A stretch of DNA of 21,951 nt from DASWHX01 sp036397995 (GCA_036397995.1 DASWHX010000149.1:1-21951); one strand, 5' to 3'; shown: positions 7,909 through 16,149, counted from the first letter of the stretch. Numbers and translations: made by a program. Notes: generated by a model not told the origin, from the sequence alone.

Positions 7909-10461
7909 ATGGCCAAAAGAACTTTTGTAAAAGTTTTTTTTACTCTTCTGTTTATTATTGCCTTCACCAGGATATTTGGGCAGGAAACTATAATTAAAGG
8001 CAGAATAACTGATGCCAAATCCGGCGATCCCATTCCTTTTTGCAATATTTTTTTCCAGGGTACAAATATTGGAACTACTTCAGATTTTGTTGGTTTTTAT
8101 ACCATCAGGACATCCACACCTAAGGATTCTCTGGTGGCTTCCTATATTGGTTATAAACAGCGATTAAAACCGGTAAAATTTGCTGTAGTTCAGGAAATAA
8201 ATTTTCAACTGGCTGAAGATATTCAACAACTTAAAGAACTGGTATTTGTTGCGGAAGAAAATCCTGCCTTTGCCATCCTTAGAAATGTAGTTAGAAATAA
8301 AAATCTGAATGATAAAAGATCGCTTGATTCATACGAATATGAAAGCTATAATAAAATAGAATTAGACCTGGATAACCTGACAGACAAATTCCGTGAAAGA
8401 AACATTGTCAAGAAAGTGAAGAAAGTGATTGATAGTGTGGACCAGATAGCCGGTGATGATGGCAGGCCAATATTACCTTTTTTTATCAGTGAATCAATCT
8501 CGAAAGCCTATTACAGGAAAACTCCTGAGCAAAAGAAGGAACATATAATCAAAACAAAAATCTCCGGAGTGGGAGTTGAAGATGGAACTTTAATTTCCCA
8601 GGTAATTGGAAGTACATTTCAAGAGTACAACTTCTACCAGAACTGGCTAAACATCTGGGATAAGGAATTTGTATCTCCAATCGCTGATGGTTGGCGGGCT
8701 TACTATGATGTGTATTTGATGGATAGCGTTATGATTGGAAATTTTTTCTGTTACAGGCTTGAAGTGTTTCCGAAAAGAGCAGGTGACCTTGCCTTTACAG
8801 GCAGCATCTGGATCGACAAAAATACCTGGGCTCTGAAGCAGGCTGATTTAAGGATAGATAAAATTGCAAACCTCAACTATATTGAAAAACTAAAGATTCA
8901 ACAGGAACTGGTTCCTACTTCTTCCGGTGCCTGGATTGCCAACAAATCACGAGTATCCACTGACTTTCAGTTTCTGGGTGAGTTTGGAATATCCAATCAG
9001 GCAGCCGGAATTCTCGCGAAGTTCTACACTTCAAATAAAGACATCGTGGTTAACCAGGAATACAAAAGGAATTTCTTTGACCAGGCTATAACGATGGAAG
9101 AAGATGTGGCGGAGTTTGAAGATAATTATTGGCCTGAAAACCGGCATGACCCGCTCACTGTTGCAGAAACAAATGTTATTCAAATGATTGATACCCTCGC
9201 GGAAATTCCCACAATACGGAGATTATCAAATACGATTACCTATTTGTCAACCGGGTATATTGATAAACTTTGGATTTTTGAACTTGGACCATTTCCCTTA
9301 TTTTTTGCATCCAACAACATAGAAAAATTTCGGTTCCGGCTGGGTGGTATTACTTCTATCAGGTTCAGCAGAAAGTTTGTATTTAGCGGATACGGAGCCT
9401 ATGGAATTCGTGATGATAAATGGAAATATGGAGTAGGATTGGATTTTATCATTGACAGGAAACCCTGGACTAAAATAGGGATTTCCAGAACCTATGATAT
9501 CCAGCAAGTCGGTTTAACTTTTGATGATGTCTTTTCAAACATAGGCCTGATAACTTTTGAATCCTATTTCAGAAACATTGGACATGAAATGCCATTCTTT
9601 CTTACCGAGAATAAAATAAATTTTCAAACTGACTTAAAAAAAGGAATTACTCAAAAACTCGAAGTCAGGCAAAGAGATTATAATCCCATTAATCTGGATA
9701 CAACCTGGAATTACAGCTACAGGATAAACCCGGTTGAGGGAGGAGCTTCACCATTACGCAGTAATTTCTCTACCTCAGAAATTAGTTTTGAAAGCCGTTG
9801 GGGGAAGGATGAAATTTGGTTGATTGATGACAATAAAAGGTTCTCATTGGGTCCTGTTAAGTTTCCGGTTATCACTTTACGGTACACATTGGGTATAAAA
9901 GATTTCATGGGTGGTGATTTTAATTACCAGAAAGTTGCCGTAAATATCTACAAGCCGGTAAAGATGGGAATATTGGGCATCTCTAATTTCAATATAACCG
10001 GTTCAAAAATTTTTGGAGCGGTACCATTACCTCTTCTTTATGGTCACCTTGGAAATGAGTCACCTTTTTATGTAAGCACAGCATTCTCAACCATGGGTTT
10101 TTCTGAATTTTTTAGCGACCAATTTATTTCGCTCGGCTACCGGCATCATTTCGAAGGATTCGTTTTAAATACCATTCCCTTATTTAAGAGGCTCAAGTGG
10201 AGGTTAGTAGCCAACGCGAATATTCTTCAGGGAAATGTTTCTGCAAAAAACGAGGATATTCATTCTGATGTAGGAGGAAACCAGTTGCTCCCAACTCAGC
10301 CGCTTCGATCTCTGAGCTCAAAACCCTACGTAGAGTTGGGATATGGAATTGAAAATATCTTCAGAGTTTTCAGGATTGATGCTTTTCACCGGCTTACATA
10401 CCTGGAGAACAGAACAGGAAGTGCATTTGCTTTGAAGTTCAGTCTTCAATTCGTTTTCTAA
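7909..10461 (+). CDS. DUF5686 outer-membrane beta-barrel with carboxypeptidase-like regulatory domain
   Basis: The 850-residue protein starts with a signal peptide (about 1-24, ending IFGQE). A CarboxypepD_reg-like beta-sandwich follows at about 27-110, with ITDAKSGDPIPFCNI and the GFYTI strand motif that also begin TonB-dependent receptors. The rest matches the DUF5686 family, with alternating aromatic strands to the last residue, Phe850 (LKFSLQFVF), as in the beta-signal of outer-membrane barrels. It lacks a TonB plug domain, so it is not a SusC-type receptor. The role of the family is not established; surface transport or assembly is inferred from architecture only. It lies 75 nt after the DUF218 gene, and no strong promoter was found in that gap. 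A weak -7-like TAATTTTA is at 7897-7904. Confidence 0.88.
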   Translation: MAKRTFVKVFFTLLFIIAFTRIFGQETIIKGRITDAKSGDPIPFCNIFFQGTNIGTTSDFVGFYTIRTSTPKDSLVASYIGYKQRLKPVKFAVVQEINFQLAEDIQQLKELVFVAEENPAFAILRNVVRNKNLNDKRSLDSYEYESYNKIELDLDNLTDKFRERNIVKKVKKVIDSVDQIAGDDGRPILPFFISESISKAYYRKTPEQKKEHIIKTKISGVGVEDGTLISQVIGSTFQEYNFYQNWLNIWDKEFVSPIADGWRAYYDVYLMDSVMIGNFFCYRLEVFPKRAGDLAFTGSIWIDKNTWALKQADLRIDKIANLNYIEKLKIQQELVPTSSGAWIANKSRVSTDFQFLGEFGISNQAAGILAKFYTSNKDIVVNQEYKRNFFDQAITMEEDVAEFEDNYWPENRHDPLTVAETNVIQMIDTLAEIPTIRRLSNTITYLSTGYIDKLWIFELGPFPLFFASNNIEKFRFRLGGITSIRFSRKFVFSGYGAYGIRDDKWKYGVGLDFIIDRKPWTKIGISRTYDIQQVGLTFDDVFSNIGLITFESYFRNIGHEMPFFLTENKINFQTDLKKGITQKLEVRQRDYNPINLDTTWNYSYRINPVEGGASPLRSNFSTSEISFESRWGKDEIWLIDDNKRFSLGPVKFPVITLRYTLGIKDFMGGDFNYQKVAVNIYKPVKMGILGISNFNITGSKIFGAVPLPLLYGHLGNESPFYVSTAFSTMGFSEFFSDQFISLGYRHHFEGFVLNTIPLFKRLKWRLVANANILQGNVSAKNEDIHSDVGGNQLLPTQPLRSLSSKPYVELGYGIENIFRVFRIDAFHRLTYLENRTGSAFALKFSLQFVF

Positions 10462-10463
10462 GG

Positions 10464-10493
10464 TTTCTATTACCTTAATTTCAATTACTTTTG
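10464..10493 (+). promoter_or_regulatory. Candidate Bacteroidota promoter before the TPR lipoprotein and thrS
   Basis: The -7 element TACTTTTG at 10486-10493 matches TAnnTTTG exactly and is followed by C. A -33-like TTTC sits at 10464-10467 with an 18-nt spacer (consensus TTTG, about 19). Transcription would start at about 10498-10501, on or just before the ATG at 10501, so the message would be leaderless or nearly so. Confidence 0.5.
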
Positions 10494-10500
10494 CTGCACA

Positions 10501-11481
10501 ATGGTATGGAATTCAACTCTTTTAAGTACGCTGCTAATTGGTTTTTTCTTATTGTCTTGCCATTCTCCCCGGAATGAAAAAGTACCAGACTCAAAACCTT
10601 TATCCTCAGAAGTGTATAAAAAGCAACTCTCAGAGTTGGAAGAACCGGAAGGAATGCTTGAAAAAGAAAAATTCTTTGCAAAAAAAGCATTTCTTGAAGA
10701 ACAATCTGGATTGATCCCCGATGCAATTGCCAGCCTGGAGATGGCCATCCAACTTAATCCATACGTAGGCCTTTATCATTTTCGCCTGGCAAAATTATAT
10801 AGACAAAAGAATATGCTGACAGAAGCGCGCAAAAGTGCTGAAATGTCAATAAATCTGGGTACTAATACCGAAGACTTATTACTTTTCCTTGCAGAATTGT
10901 TTCTTCAGGAAGGGAGCTACAGGAAAGGGTTAGACTATTTGGATGACCGGTTCAGCGGATTGCCGGAATCTCCTGAATTATTGTCCATCAGGGGAAGATT
11001 ATTAATGAAAACCGGAGATCCATTCAGGGCAATTTCTGATTTGACCAAGGCATCGGAAAATGGAAACATAACAGCTAGAAAAGTTCTTGCAATTCATTAT
11101 CTCGATAAAAATCCCCTTGAATCCATCAAAATAATTGGAGATGATTCCATGGGCGATGACAGTCTCACCTGGATTTTGATTAGAGCCTACCATAAACTCG
11201 GACGATTGGATACTCTCCCAAATCTAATGGAGTTGCTTCGCGAACCTGTTCCGGATCAAATACTTTCGCTGGCAAGAATGTTCCGTGATGCAGACCAATA
11301 TTCCCAGGCACGAGAACAATATAGTATGTTAATTGAGCAAGACAGCACCCATACAACTGCAATAAACGAATTGGCCGAACTTGAAAGAAATATTGCATAT
11401 TTGCAAAATACGAAAAGTGCTGTACAAGCAGATACTTTGACACAATTGATACAAAGAGACTCAGTTTCTAACAATGAGTGA
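10501..11481 (+). CDS. TPR lipoprotein upstream of thrS
   Basis: The 326-residue protein has a lipoprotein signal ending in LLSC with Cys20, and a polar linker (about 21-55). An alpha-helical solenoid follows with at least five TPR-like units: for example DAIASLEMAIQLNPYVGLYH, LAKLYRQKNMLTEARKSAEM, FLQEGSYRKGLDYL, and QYSQAREQYSMLIEQD near the C-terminus. TPR lipoproteins are scaffolds; the partner cannot be read from sequence. The start is fixed by the signal peptide, because no later in-frame ATG would keep the lipobox. It follows the DUF5686 gene by 39 nt, and its stop overlaps the thrS start by 8 nt (ATGAGTGA). Translation of thrS is therefore probably coupled to it. Confidence 0.82.
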   Translation: MVWNSTLLSTLLIGFFLLSCHSPRNEKVPDSKPLSSEVYKKQLSELEEPEGMLEKEKFFAKKAFLEEQSGLIPDAIASLEMAIQLNPYVGLYHFRLAKLYRQKNMLTEARKSAEMSINLGTNTEDLLLFLAELFLQEGSYRKGLDYLDDRFSGLPESPELLSIRGRLLMKTGDPFRAISDLTKASENGNITARKVLAIHYLDKNPLESIKIIGDDSMGDDSLTWILIRAYHKLGRLDTLPNLMELLREPVPDQILSLARMFRDADQYSQAREQYSMLIEQDSTHTTAINELAELERNIAYLQNTKSAVQADTLTQLIQRDSVSNNE

Positions 11482-13417
11482 GATAAAAATAACGTTGCCG
11501 GATAGATCAGTAAAGCAAATGCCCTTGGGATCCACCGCACTGGATTTGGCTATGATCATAAGTGAGGGGCTTGCCAGGAATGTGCTGGTGACAAAAGTCA
11601 ATGGTGAAATTTGGGATGCTTTCAGGCCAATTACCCACAATGCATCTGTTAAGTTGCTCACCTGGAATGACCTCGAAGGGAAGTCAGCTTTTTGGCATTC
11701 CTCGGCACACCTTATGGCTGAAGCGCTCGAAGCATTATACCCAGGCATCAAGTTCGGTATTGGACCGCCAATTGAAAATGGATTTTACTACGATGTTGAC
11801 ATGGGCGAGACTGAATTTGGTGAAGAGAATCTAAAAGAGGTTGAAGATAAGATGCTTGAACTGGCTCGCCGGAAAAATGAATTTTCACGAAAGGAAATCA
11901 GCAAGGTGGAAGCACTGAAATATTTTAAGGAGAAAGGGGATGAGTATAAGATTGAATTAATAAACGAGCTGGAAGATGGTACAATTACATTTTATCATCA
12001 GGGTAATTTTACAGATTTATGCAAGGGGCCTCATATTCCAAATACATCATTTATCAAATCAGTTAAGTTGCTTAACGTAGCGGGTGCTTACTGGAGGGGA
12101 AGCGAAAAAAATAAAATGCTCACCCGGATTTATGGAATAACATTTCCTAAGCAAAAAGAACTCACGGAGTACCTGGCAATGCTGGAGGAAGCTAAAAAGA
12201 GAGACCATCGTAAGTTGGGAAAGGAGCTTGAACTTTTTGCATTTTCCGAAAAAGTAGGAATGGGATTGCCACTTTGGCTGCCGAAAGGAACTATGCTAAG
12301 AGAAAGACTCGTAGCCTTTATGAAAGATGCTCAAACAAAAGCCGGATATGAGCAGGTTATTACTCCTCACATTGGAAGCAAAGATCTTTATGTCACTTCC
12401 GGACACTATGAAAAATATGGGAAAGATTCATTCAGGCCTATGACAACTCCCCAGGAAGGAGAGGAGTTCATGCTAAAACCCATGAACTGTCCCCATCATA
12501 TTGAAATCTACAAAGTGAAACCTCGCTCATACAAGGATCTTCCAGTCAGAATGGCTGAGTTCGGAACGGTTTACAGATATGAGCAGCATGGCGAACTTCA
12601 TGGATTAACCAGGGTAAGAGGATTTACTCAGGATGATGCGCACATTTTTTGCAGGCCAGATCAGGTAAAAGATGAATTTAAGAATGTAATAGATCTTGTA
12701 ATGTTGGTATTTAAAGCTCTGGATTTTAATGAGTTCAAAGCCCAACTTTCATTTAGAGATTTAAGTAACCCTGAAAATTATCTTGGAGAGGTTAGTGCCT
12801 GGGATTTGGCAGAAAAGCAAATTACAGAAGCAGCTGAGGAAAAAGGTCTGGAAACCGTTGTTGAGATCGGTGAAGCTGCCTTTTATGGACCCAAACTAGA
12901 CTTCATGGTTAAAGATGCCCTGGGACGCAGCTGGCAATTGGGCACGATCCAGGTAGATTATCAATTGCCTGAGCGTTTTGAGTTGGTATACATCGGTTCA
13001 GACAACCAGAAACATCGACCCGTTATGATTCACCGGGCTCCATTTGGGTCTCTGGAGCGATTTGTTGCTGTTCTGATTGAGCATTGCGCTGGTAATTTTC
13101 CATTATGGCTTACTCCCGACCAAATTGCCGTTCTTCCAATTTCAGAGAAGTTCTCTGACTACGCTGCAGAGGTTTACAACACAATGGCCGCTAGTGACAT
13201 TAGGGGATTTGTGGACAACCGGGATGAAAAAATAGGGCGAAAGATCAGAGATGCGGAAGTTAAGAAAGTACCCTTTATGTTAATTGTTGGTGAGAAAGAA
13301 CAATCAGGCAGGGGAGTATCTGTTAGGAGGCACGGGGAAGGTGATTTGGGTTACTTTTCCATTGAAGATTTCATTTCATTTTTCAATGAAAAATCAATGC
13401 TGGAACTGCCCAATTAG
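11474..13417 (+). CDS. thrS: Threonyl-tRNA synthetase
   Basis: This 647-residue class II synthetase charges tRNA-Thr in the cytoplasm. The domains are a TGS domain (1-62), a second N-terminal editing domain with HSSAH at 75-79 and the CKGPH motif, a catalytic core, and an anticodon-binding domain (about 545-640). The catalytic zinc site begins at Cys339 in MNCPHH. Motif 2 is in YRYEQHGELHGLTRVRGF, and motif 3 in MIHRAPFGSLERF. The editing histidines are present, so it should clear Ser-tRNA-Thr. The length is normal. The start overlaps the TPR lipoprotein stop by 8 nt. No T-box or threonine-rich leader is visible upstream, where the region is coding. Confidence 0.97.
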   Translation: MSEIKITLPDRSVKQMPLGSTALDLAMIISEGLARNVLVTKVNGEIWDAFRPITHNASVKLLTWNDLEGKSAFWHSSAHLMAEALEALYPGIKFGIGPPIENGFYYDVDMGETEFGEENLKEVEDKMLELARRKNEFSRKEISKVEALKYFKEKGDEYKIELINELEDGTITFYHQGNFTDLCKGPHIPNTSFIKSVKLLNVAGAYWRGSEKNKMLTRIYGITFPKQKELTEYLAMLEEAKKRDHRKLGKELELFAFSEKVGMGLPLWLPKGTMLRERLVAFMKDAQTKAGYEQVITPHIGSKDLYVTSGHYEKYGKDSFRPMTTPQEGEEFMLKPMNCPHHIEIYKVKPRSYKDLPVRMAEFGTVYRYEQHGELHGLTRVRGFTQDDAHIFCRPDQVKDEFKNVIDLVMLVFKALDFNEFKAQLSFRDLSNPENYLGEVSAWDLAEKQITEAAEEKGLETVVEIGEAAFYGPKLDFMVKDALGRSWQLGTIQVDYQLPERFELVYIGSDNQKHRPVMIHRAPFGSLERFVAVLIEHCAGNFPLWLTPDQIAVLPISEKFSDYAAEVYNTMAASDIRGFVDNRDEKIGRKIRDAEVKKVPFMLIVGEKEQSGRGVSVRRHGEGDLGYFSIEDFISFFNEKSMLELPN

Positions 13418-13437
13418 CCGTTTTTCATGCGGTTAAT
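13413..13437 (+). terminator. Hairpin over the thrS stop codon, weak terminator or attenuator
   Basis: Arms at 13413-13420 (ATTAGCCG) and 13430-13437 (CGGTTAAT) form an 8-bp stem with one G-U pair around a 9-nt loop of TTTTTCATG. The 5' arm includes the thrS stop codon. There is no T-run after the stem, so termination would be weak. Confidence 0.3.
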
Positions 13438-13452
13438 ATATATGCCCACTCT

Positions 13453-13484
13453 TTTGATTTAATGATAACTATATCGATATTTGC
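13453..13484 (+). promoter_or_regulatory. Candidate infC promoter
   Basis: A perfect TTTG (-33) at 13453-13456 is followed by exactly 19 nt and then GATATTTGC at 13476-13484, one mismatch from TAnnTTTGC. A start at about 13489 gives a leader of about 24 nt that still contains the AGGAGG ribosome-binding site. This suggests infC-rpmI-rplT can be transcribed independently of thrS. Confidence 0.55.
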
Positions 13485-13501
13485 ACTTCAATTTTAAAAA
13501 A

Positions 13502-13507
13502 AGGAGG
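13502..13507 (+). promoter_or_regulatory. Perfect Shine-Dalgarno site for infC
   Basis: AGGAGG at 13502-13507 lies 5 nt before the ATT at 13513, ideal spacing. Most Bacteroidota genes, including the others here, lack such a site. It decides the infC start and supports initiation on a non-standard codon. Confidence 0.75.
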
Positions 13508-13512
13508 AAAAT

Positions 13513-14073
13513 ATTAATAGGCCGAGGAGCTTCGGTGGTTTCCGGGGAAGATTTCAGGAACCGTATCGAGTTAACGAAAGAATAAACGCCAGAGAAGTAA
13601 GGGTTGTTGGGGAAAATATAAAAGTGGGCGTATACACATTGAATAAGGCGCTGGAGATGGCAGGCGCACAGGGGCTGGACCTAGTGGAGATTTCACCATC
13701 CGCAGACCCTCCGGTTTGTAAAATAATAGATTACTCCAAGTTCAAATACGAACAGAAGAAGAAACAGAAAGAGATAAAGGCTAAAACCCAGAAAACTGTT
13801 CTTAAGGAAATCAGGTTTGGCCCTAATACAGATGAACACGATTTTAACTTTAAAGTTAAGCACGCGATAAATTTCTTGGGTGAAGGCGCCAAGGTGAAAG
13901 CTTTCGTTCATTTCGTCGGGAGAACAATAGTGTTTAAAGAGAGGGGAGAAATTTTATTACTTAGATTTGCCCAGGCATTGGAAGATTATGGTAAAGTGGA
14001 ACAAATGCCCCGCCTGGAAGGTAAAAGAATGTTTTTGATATTATCTCCCAAAGTTGTAAAAAGAAATAATTAG
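13513..14073 (+). CDS. infC: Translation initiation factor IF-3, ATT start
   Basis: IF-3 binds the 30S subunit, blocks premature 50S joining and rejects non-standard start codons. From the ATT at 13513 the protein has 186 residues. It has a basic tail (about 1-17), the N-terminal domain (about 18-88, YRVNERINAREVRVVGEN through GLDLVEISPSADPPVCKIID), a Lys-rich linker, and the C-terminal domain (about 95-182, KEIRFGPNTDEHDFNFKVKH). The only standard start near the 5' end, GTG at 13624, would delete the conserved RVNERI strand and is unlikely. ATT with a strong Shine-Dalgarno is the classic arrangement that lets IF-3 repress its own translation, known from E. coli infC. It is followed after 3 nt by rpmI. 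Confidence 0.93.
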   Translation: MNRPRSFGGFRGRFQEPYRVNERINAREVRVVGENIKVGVYTLNKALEMAGAQGLDLVEISPSADPPVCKIIDYSKFKYEQKKKQKEIKAKTQKTVLKEIRFGPNTDEHDFNFKVKHAINFLGEGAKVKAFVHFVGRTIVFKERGEILLLRFAQALEDYGKVEQMPRLEGKRMFLILSPKVVKRNN

Positions 14074-14076
14074 AAA

Positions 14077-14271
14077 ATGCCAAAGGTGAAAACAAAATCC
14101 GGTGCCAAGAAGAGGTTTAAACTAACCGGTACAGGTAAGATAAAGAGAAAACATGCTTATAAGAGTCATATTTTGACCAAGAAAGAAACTAAGCAAAAAA
14201 GAAATCTCACAAAATTCGCTATCGTTCACAAATCAGACGAAAAGCGGGTAAAGAAGATGCTAAACAAATAA
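14077..14271 (+). CDS. rpmI: 50S ribosomal protein bL35
   Basis: The 64-residue, very basic protein matches bL35 over its whole length: MPKVKTKSGAKKRFKLTGTG at the start, then KIKRKHAYKSHILTKK and a C-terminal DEKRVKKMLNK. bL35 is a small 23S-rRNA-binding protein of the large subunit. The start ATG lies 3 nt after the infC stop, with no Shine-Dalgarno site, so it is co-transcribed and probably coupled. The infC-rpmI-rplT order is conserved across bacteria. Confidence 0.96.
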   Translation: MPKVKTKSGAKKRFKLTGTGKIKRKHAYKSHILTKKETKQKRNLTKFAIVHKSDEKRVKKMLNK

Positions 14272-14345
14272 AGGTTTATGTTTAACCCGGGTTAATGGCT
14301 CAAAGAACTCCTGTTGGAGACGCCTTAATCCCAAAAATCAAATAA
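14272..14345 (+). promoter_or_regulatory. rpmI-rplT spacer with perfect 14-bp palindrome
   Basis: The 74-nt gap contains TTAACCCGGGTTAA (14282-14295), a perfect palindrome. It is followed by a small hairpin (CTCC, TGTT loop, GGAG at about 14308-14319) flanked by GGC and GCC. Two structured elements before rplT suggest an RNA control site, since bL20 represses its own operon by binding mRNA in E. coli and Bacillus. The palindrome could also be a DNA dyad. Assignment is by inference only. Confidence 0.4.
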
Positions 14346-14690
14346 ATGCCCAGATCAGTAAATAACGTCGCCTCCAGAGCGCGAAGAAAGAAAATCCTTA
14401 AACTAGCCAAAGGTTATTTTGGAAGGAAAAAGAATGTCTTAACCGTTGCAAAGAATGCGGTAGAAAAAGGCCTTACTTACGCTTACAGAGATAGAAAAAC
14501 CAAGAAAAGGGAATTCCGGTATCTTTGGATACAACGAATCAACGCTGCAGTAAGAGAACATAACATGTCCTATTCTCAGTTTATTGGAGCCCTTAAAAGA
14601 GCTGAAATTGACTTAGATAGGAAAGTACTGGCCGATTTGGCCATGAATCATCCGGAAGCCTTTGCTGAAATTGTTAGCAAGGTAAAGTAA
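14346..14690 (+). CDS. rplT: 50S ribosomal protein bL20
   Basis: The 114-residue basic protein matches bL20: MPRSVNNVASRARRKKILKL, then AKGYFGRKKN and YAYRDRKTKKREFRYLWIQR with INAAVREHNMSYSQFI, and a C-terminal globular part. It is essential for early 50S assembly and binds 23S rRNA; in several bacteria it also represses its own operon. The start follows the 74-nt spacer that holds the palindrome. It is the last gene of the translation block and is followed by a GC-rich hairpin. Confidence 0.96.
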   Translation: MPRSVNNVASRARRKKILKLAKGYFGRKKNVLTVAKNAVEKGLTYAYRDRKTKKREFRYLWIQRINAAVREHNMSYSQFIGALKRAEIDLDRKVLADLAMNHPEAFAEIVSKVK

Positions 14691-14725
14691 TTTCTGGCAG
14701 GTTTTTTGGCTATTATCATTAATTC

Positions 14726-14758
14726 CTCCCCAAAACAGGGGGGATTTATGTTCTTTAA
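14726..14758 (+). terminator. Probable terminator after rplT
   Basis: CTCCCC (14726-14731), a 6-nt loop AAAACA, and GGGGGG (14738-14743) form a 6-bp GC-rich stem with one U-G pair. It is followed by a T-rich but interrupted stretch (ATTTATGTTCTTT). It lies 35 nt past the rplT stop and before the next promoter. Confidence 0.5.
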
Positions 14759-14782
14759 TGGAGGACAACTTTAATAATTTAG

Positions 14783-14790
14783 TATTTTTG
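14783..14790 (+). promoter_or_regulatory. Candidate -7 element for the secreted TPR protein
   Basis: TATTTTTG at 14783-14790 matches TAnnTTTG exactly and would start transcription at about 14796, 28 nt before the ATG at 14824. No clear TTTG lies 19 nt upstream. It supports the start at 14824, because the earlier in-frame ATG at 14758 would lie upstream of the transcript. Confidence 0.4.
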
Positions 14791-14823
14791 TTAAATGTTA
14801 AATTTCCAGTAATCTGTTCAAAG

Positions 14824-16125
14824 ATGAAAAACCTTGTAATTAGTAGTTTTGTTTTACTGTGTATTTTTTCAGGAGAGGCTTTTTCCCAGGCAGGTTGGAA
14901 TTGGGGAGAAAATGAAGACCTTGCTAAAGAAAAATATGCCTTGTATACCGATGCCTTCAAAAACGGAAATTTTGAAGTTTCATTGGATCCGCTCATTTGG
15001 CTTCTCACAAATACACCTGATTTAAATGAATCCATATACATCAACGGAGCAAAAATTTACAGTGAATTGGCTGACAAAGAAGCTGATGCTGCAAAGAAGG
15101 ATGTTTATATAGCGAAATCCCTGGAGATGTACGACAAAAGGATTGAATATTTTGATGGAGGAGGAGATGTTCTGAACAGAAAAGCCACTGCAGCGTACAA
15201 CTTCTACAAAAAAGATAAAGGGAAATACCCGGTGCTGTATTCTTTTTACGAAGCGGCATTCGCGGTGGATGTAAAAGATATTCATACTAATAACCTGGTA
15301 GCCTATATGGATGTTATCAGGCTTCACAAAGGTACCGGGGGAAAATTAACCGATGACGAAGTTTTTGAAAAGTATGAAAAGATCAATGAAATAATTGATT
15401 CCAGAAGTGTGGAGGATAAAGAAAAGATGAACAAAGTGAGGGAGTTGGTTGACAGGCTTCTGATTTCCACAGTAAAGGTTGATTGCGACTTTGTGATAAA
15501 TAACCTGGGTTTAAAACTCCGGAATAACATGCAAAATCTAAAGCTTGCCAAGAAAGTAATGGCATTGTCACTAGCCAGTAATTGTAGTGATGATCCTATT
15601 TTCCTGGTGGCAGCAAAAATTGTTCAGAAGAGCGAACCGGATTTCGGAATAGCAAAAGTAATTGGAATGAAGTCTGCAGCAGAGGGTGATTTTGATAATG
15701 CCCTGAAGTACTATAACGAGGCAATAGAACTAAGCAACGAACCTGAGAAAAAAGGTGAAATTTATTACGAAATTGCGATACAATATTTGAAAAACGGCAA
15801 CAAGCCGCAAGCTAGAGCTTACGCGTATAAGGCAGTTCAGGAAGATGCTTCTTTGAAGAAATCTTATAAACTAATTGGAGATTTGTACTTTAATTCCTTT
15901 AATGAATGTAAGGAAGATCAAAGTAAAGTTCAGGACAGGGCAATTTATCTGGCAGCTTATGAAAAATACAAATTAGCCGGAGATCAAAAAATGATGCAAT
16001 CCGCCATGGAGCAGTTTCCATCCATTAATGATATTTTTGAACTAAATATGGAAGAGGGCCAGGCCATTAATGTCGGGTGCTGGATTAATGAAACAGTAGT
16101 CCTGCAGAGAAGACCATCCAGCTAA
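14824..16125 (+). CDS. Secreted TPR-repeat protein of Bacteroidota type
   Basis: From the ATG at 14824 the protein has 433 residues and begins with a clean signal peptide (1-22, ending AFSQ). An in-frame ATG at 14758 would add 22 residues before it and is rejected. The N-terminal half holds ALYTDAFKNGNFEVSLDPL, LIWLLTNTPDLNESIYINGA and LEMYDKRIEYF, typical of a TPR family common in Cytophagales and relatives. Classical TPR pairs follow in the C-terminal half (GDFDNALKYYNEAIELSN, then IAIQYLKNGNKPQARAYAYK). The function is unknown; it is periplasmic or surface-exposed. No pathway genes are adjacent. It ends 24 nt before a strong terminator shared with the convergent gene. Confidence 0.85.
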   Translation: MKNLVISSFVLLCIFSGEAFSQAGWNWGENEDLAKEKYALYTDAFKNGNFEVSLDPLIWLLTNTPDLNESIYINGAKIYSELADKEADAAKKDVYIAKSLEMYDKRIEYFDGGGDVLNRKATAAYNFYKKDKGKYPVLYSFYEAAFAVDVKDIHTNNLVAYMDVIRLHKGTGGKLTDDEVFEKYEKINEIIDSRSVEDKEKMNKVRELVDRLLISTVKVDCDFVINNLGLKLRNNMQNLKLAKKVMALSLASNCSDDPIFLVAAKIVQKSEPDFGIAKVIGMKSAAEGDFDNALKYYNEAIELSNEPEKKGEIYYEIAIQYLKNGNKPQARAYAYKAVQEDASLKKSYKLIGDLYFNSFNECKEDQSKVQDRAIYLAAYEKYKLAGDQKMMQSAMEQFPSINDIFELNMEEGQAINVGCWINETVVLQRRPSS

Positions 16126-16149
16126 TCAAAGTAAATATTTAAGTAGAAG

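Noticed and set aside
13624..13626. GTG as the infC start
   Set aside because: It would remove the conserved N-terminal strand of IF-3, and no ribosome-binding site precedes it, while ATT 13513 has a perfect AGGAGG at ideal spacing.
14758..14760. ATG as the start of the secreted TPR protein
   Set aside because: It adds 22 residues before a clean signal peptide and lies upstream of the likely promoter -7 element.
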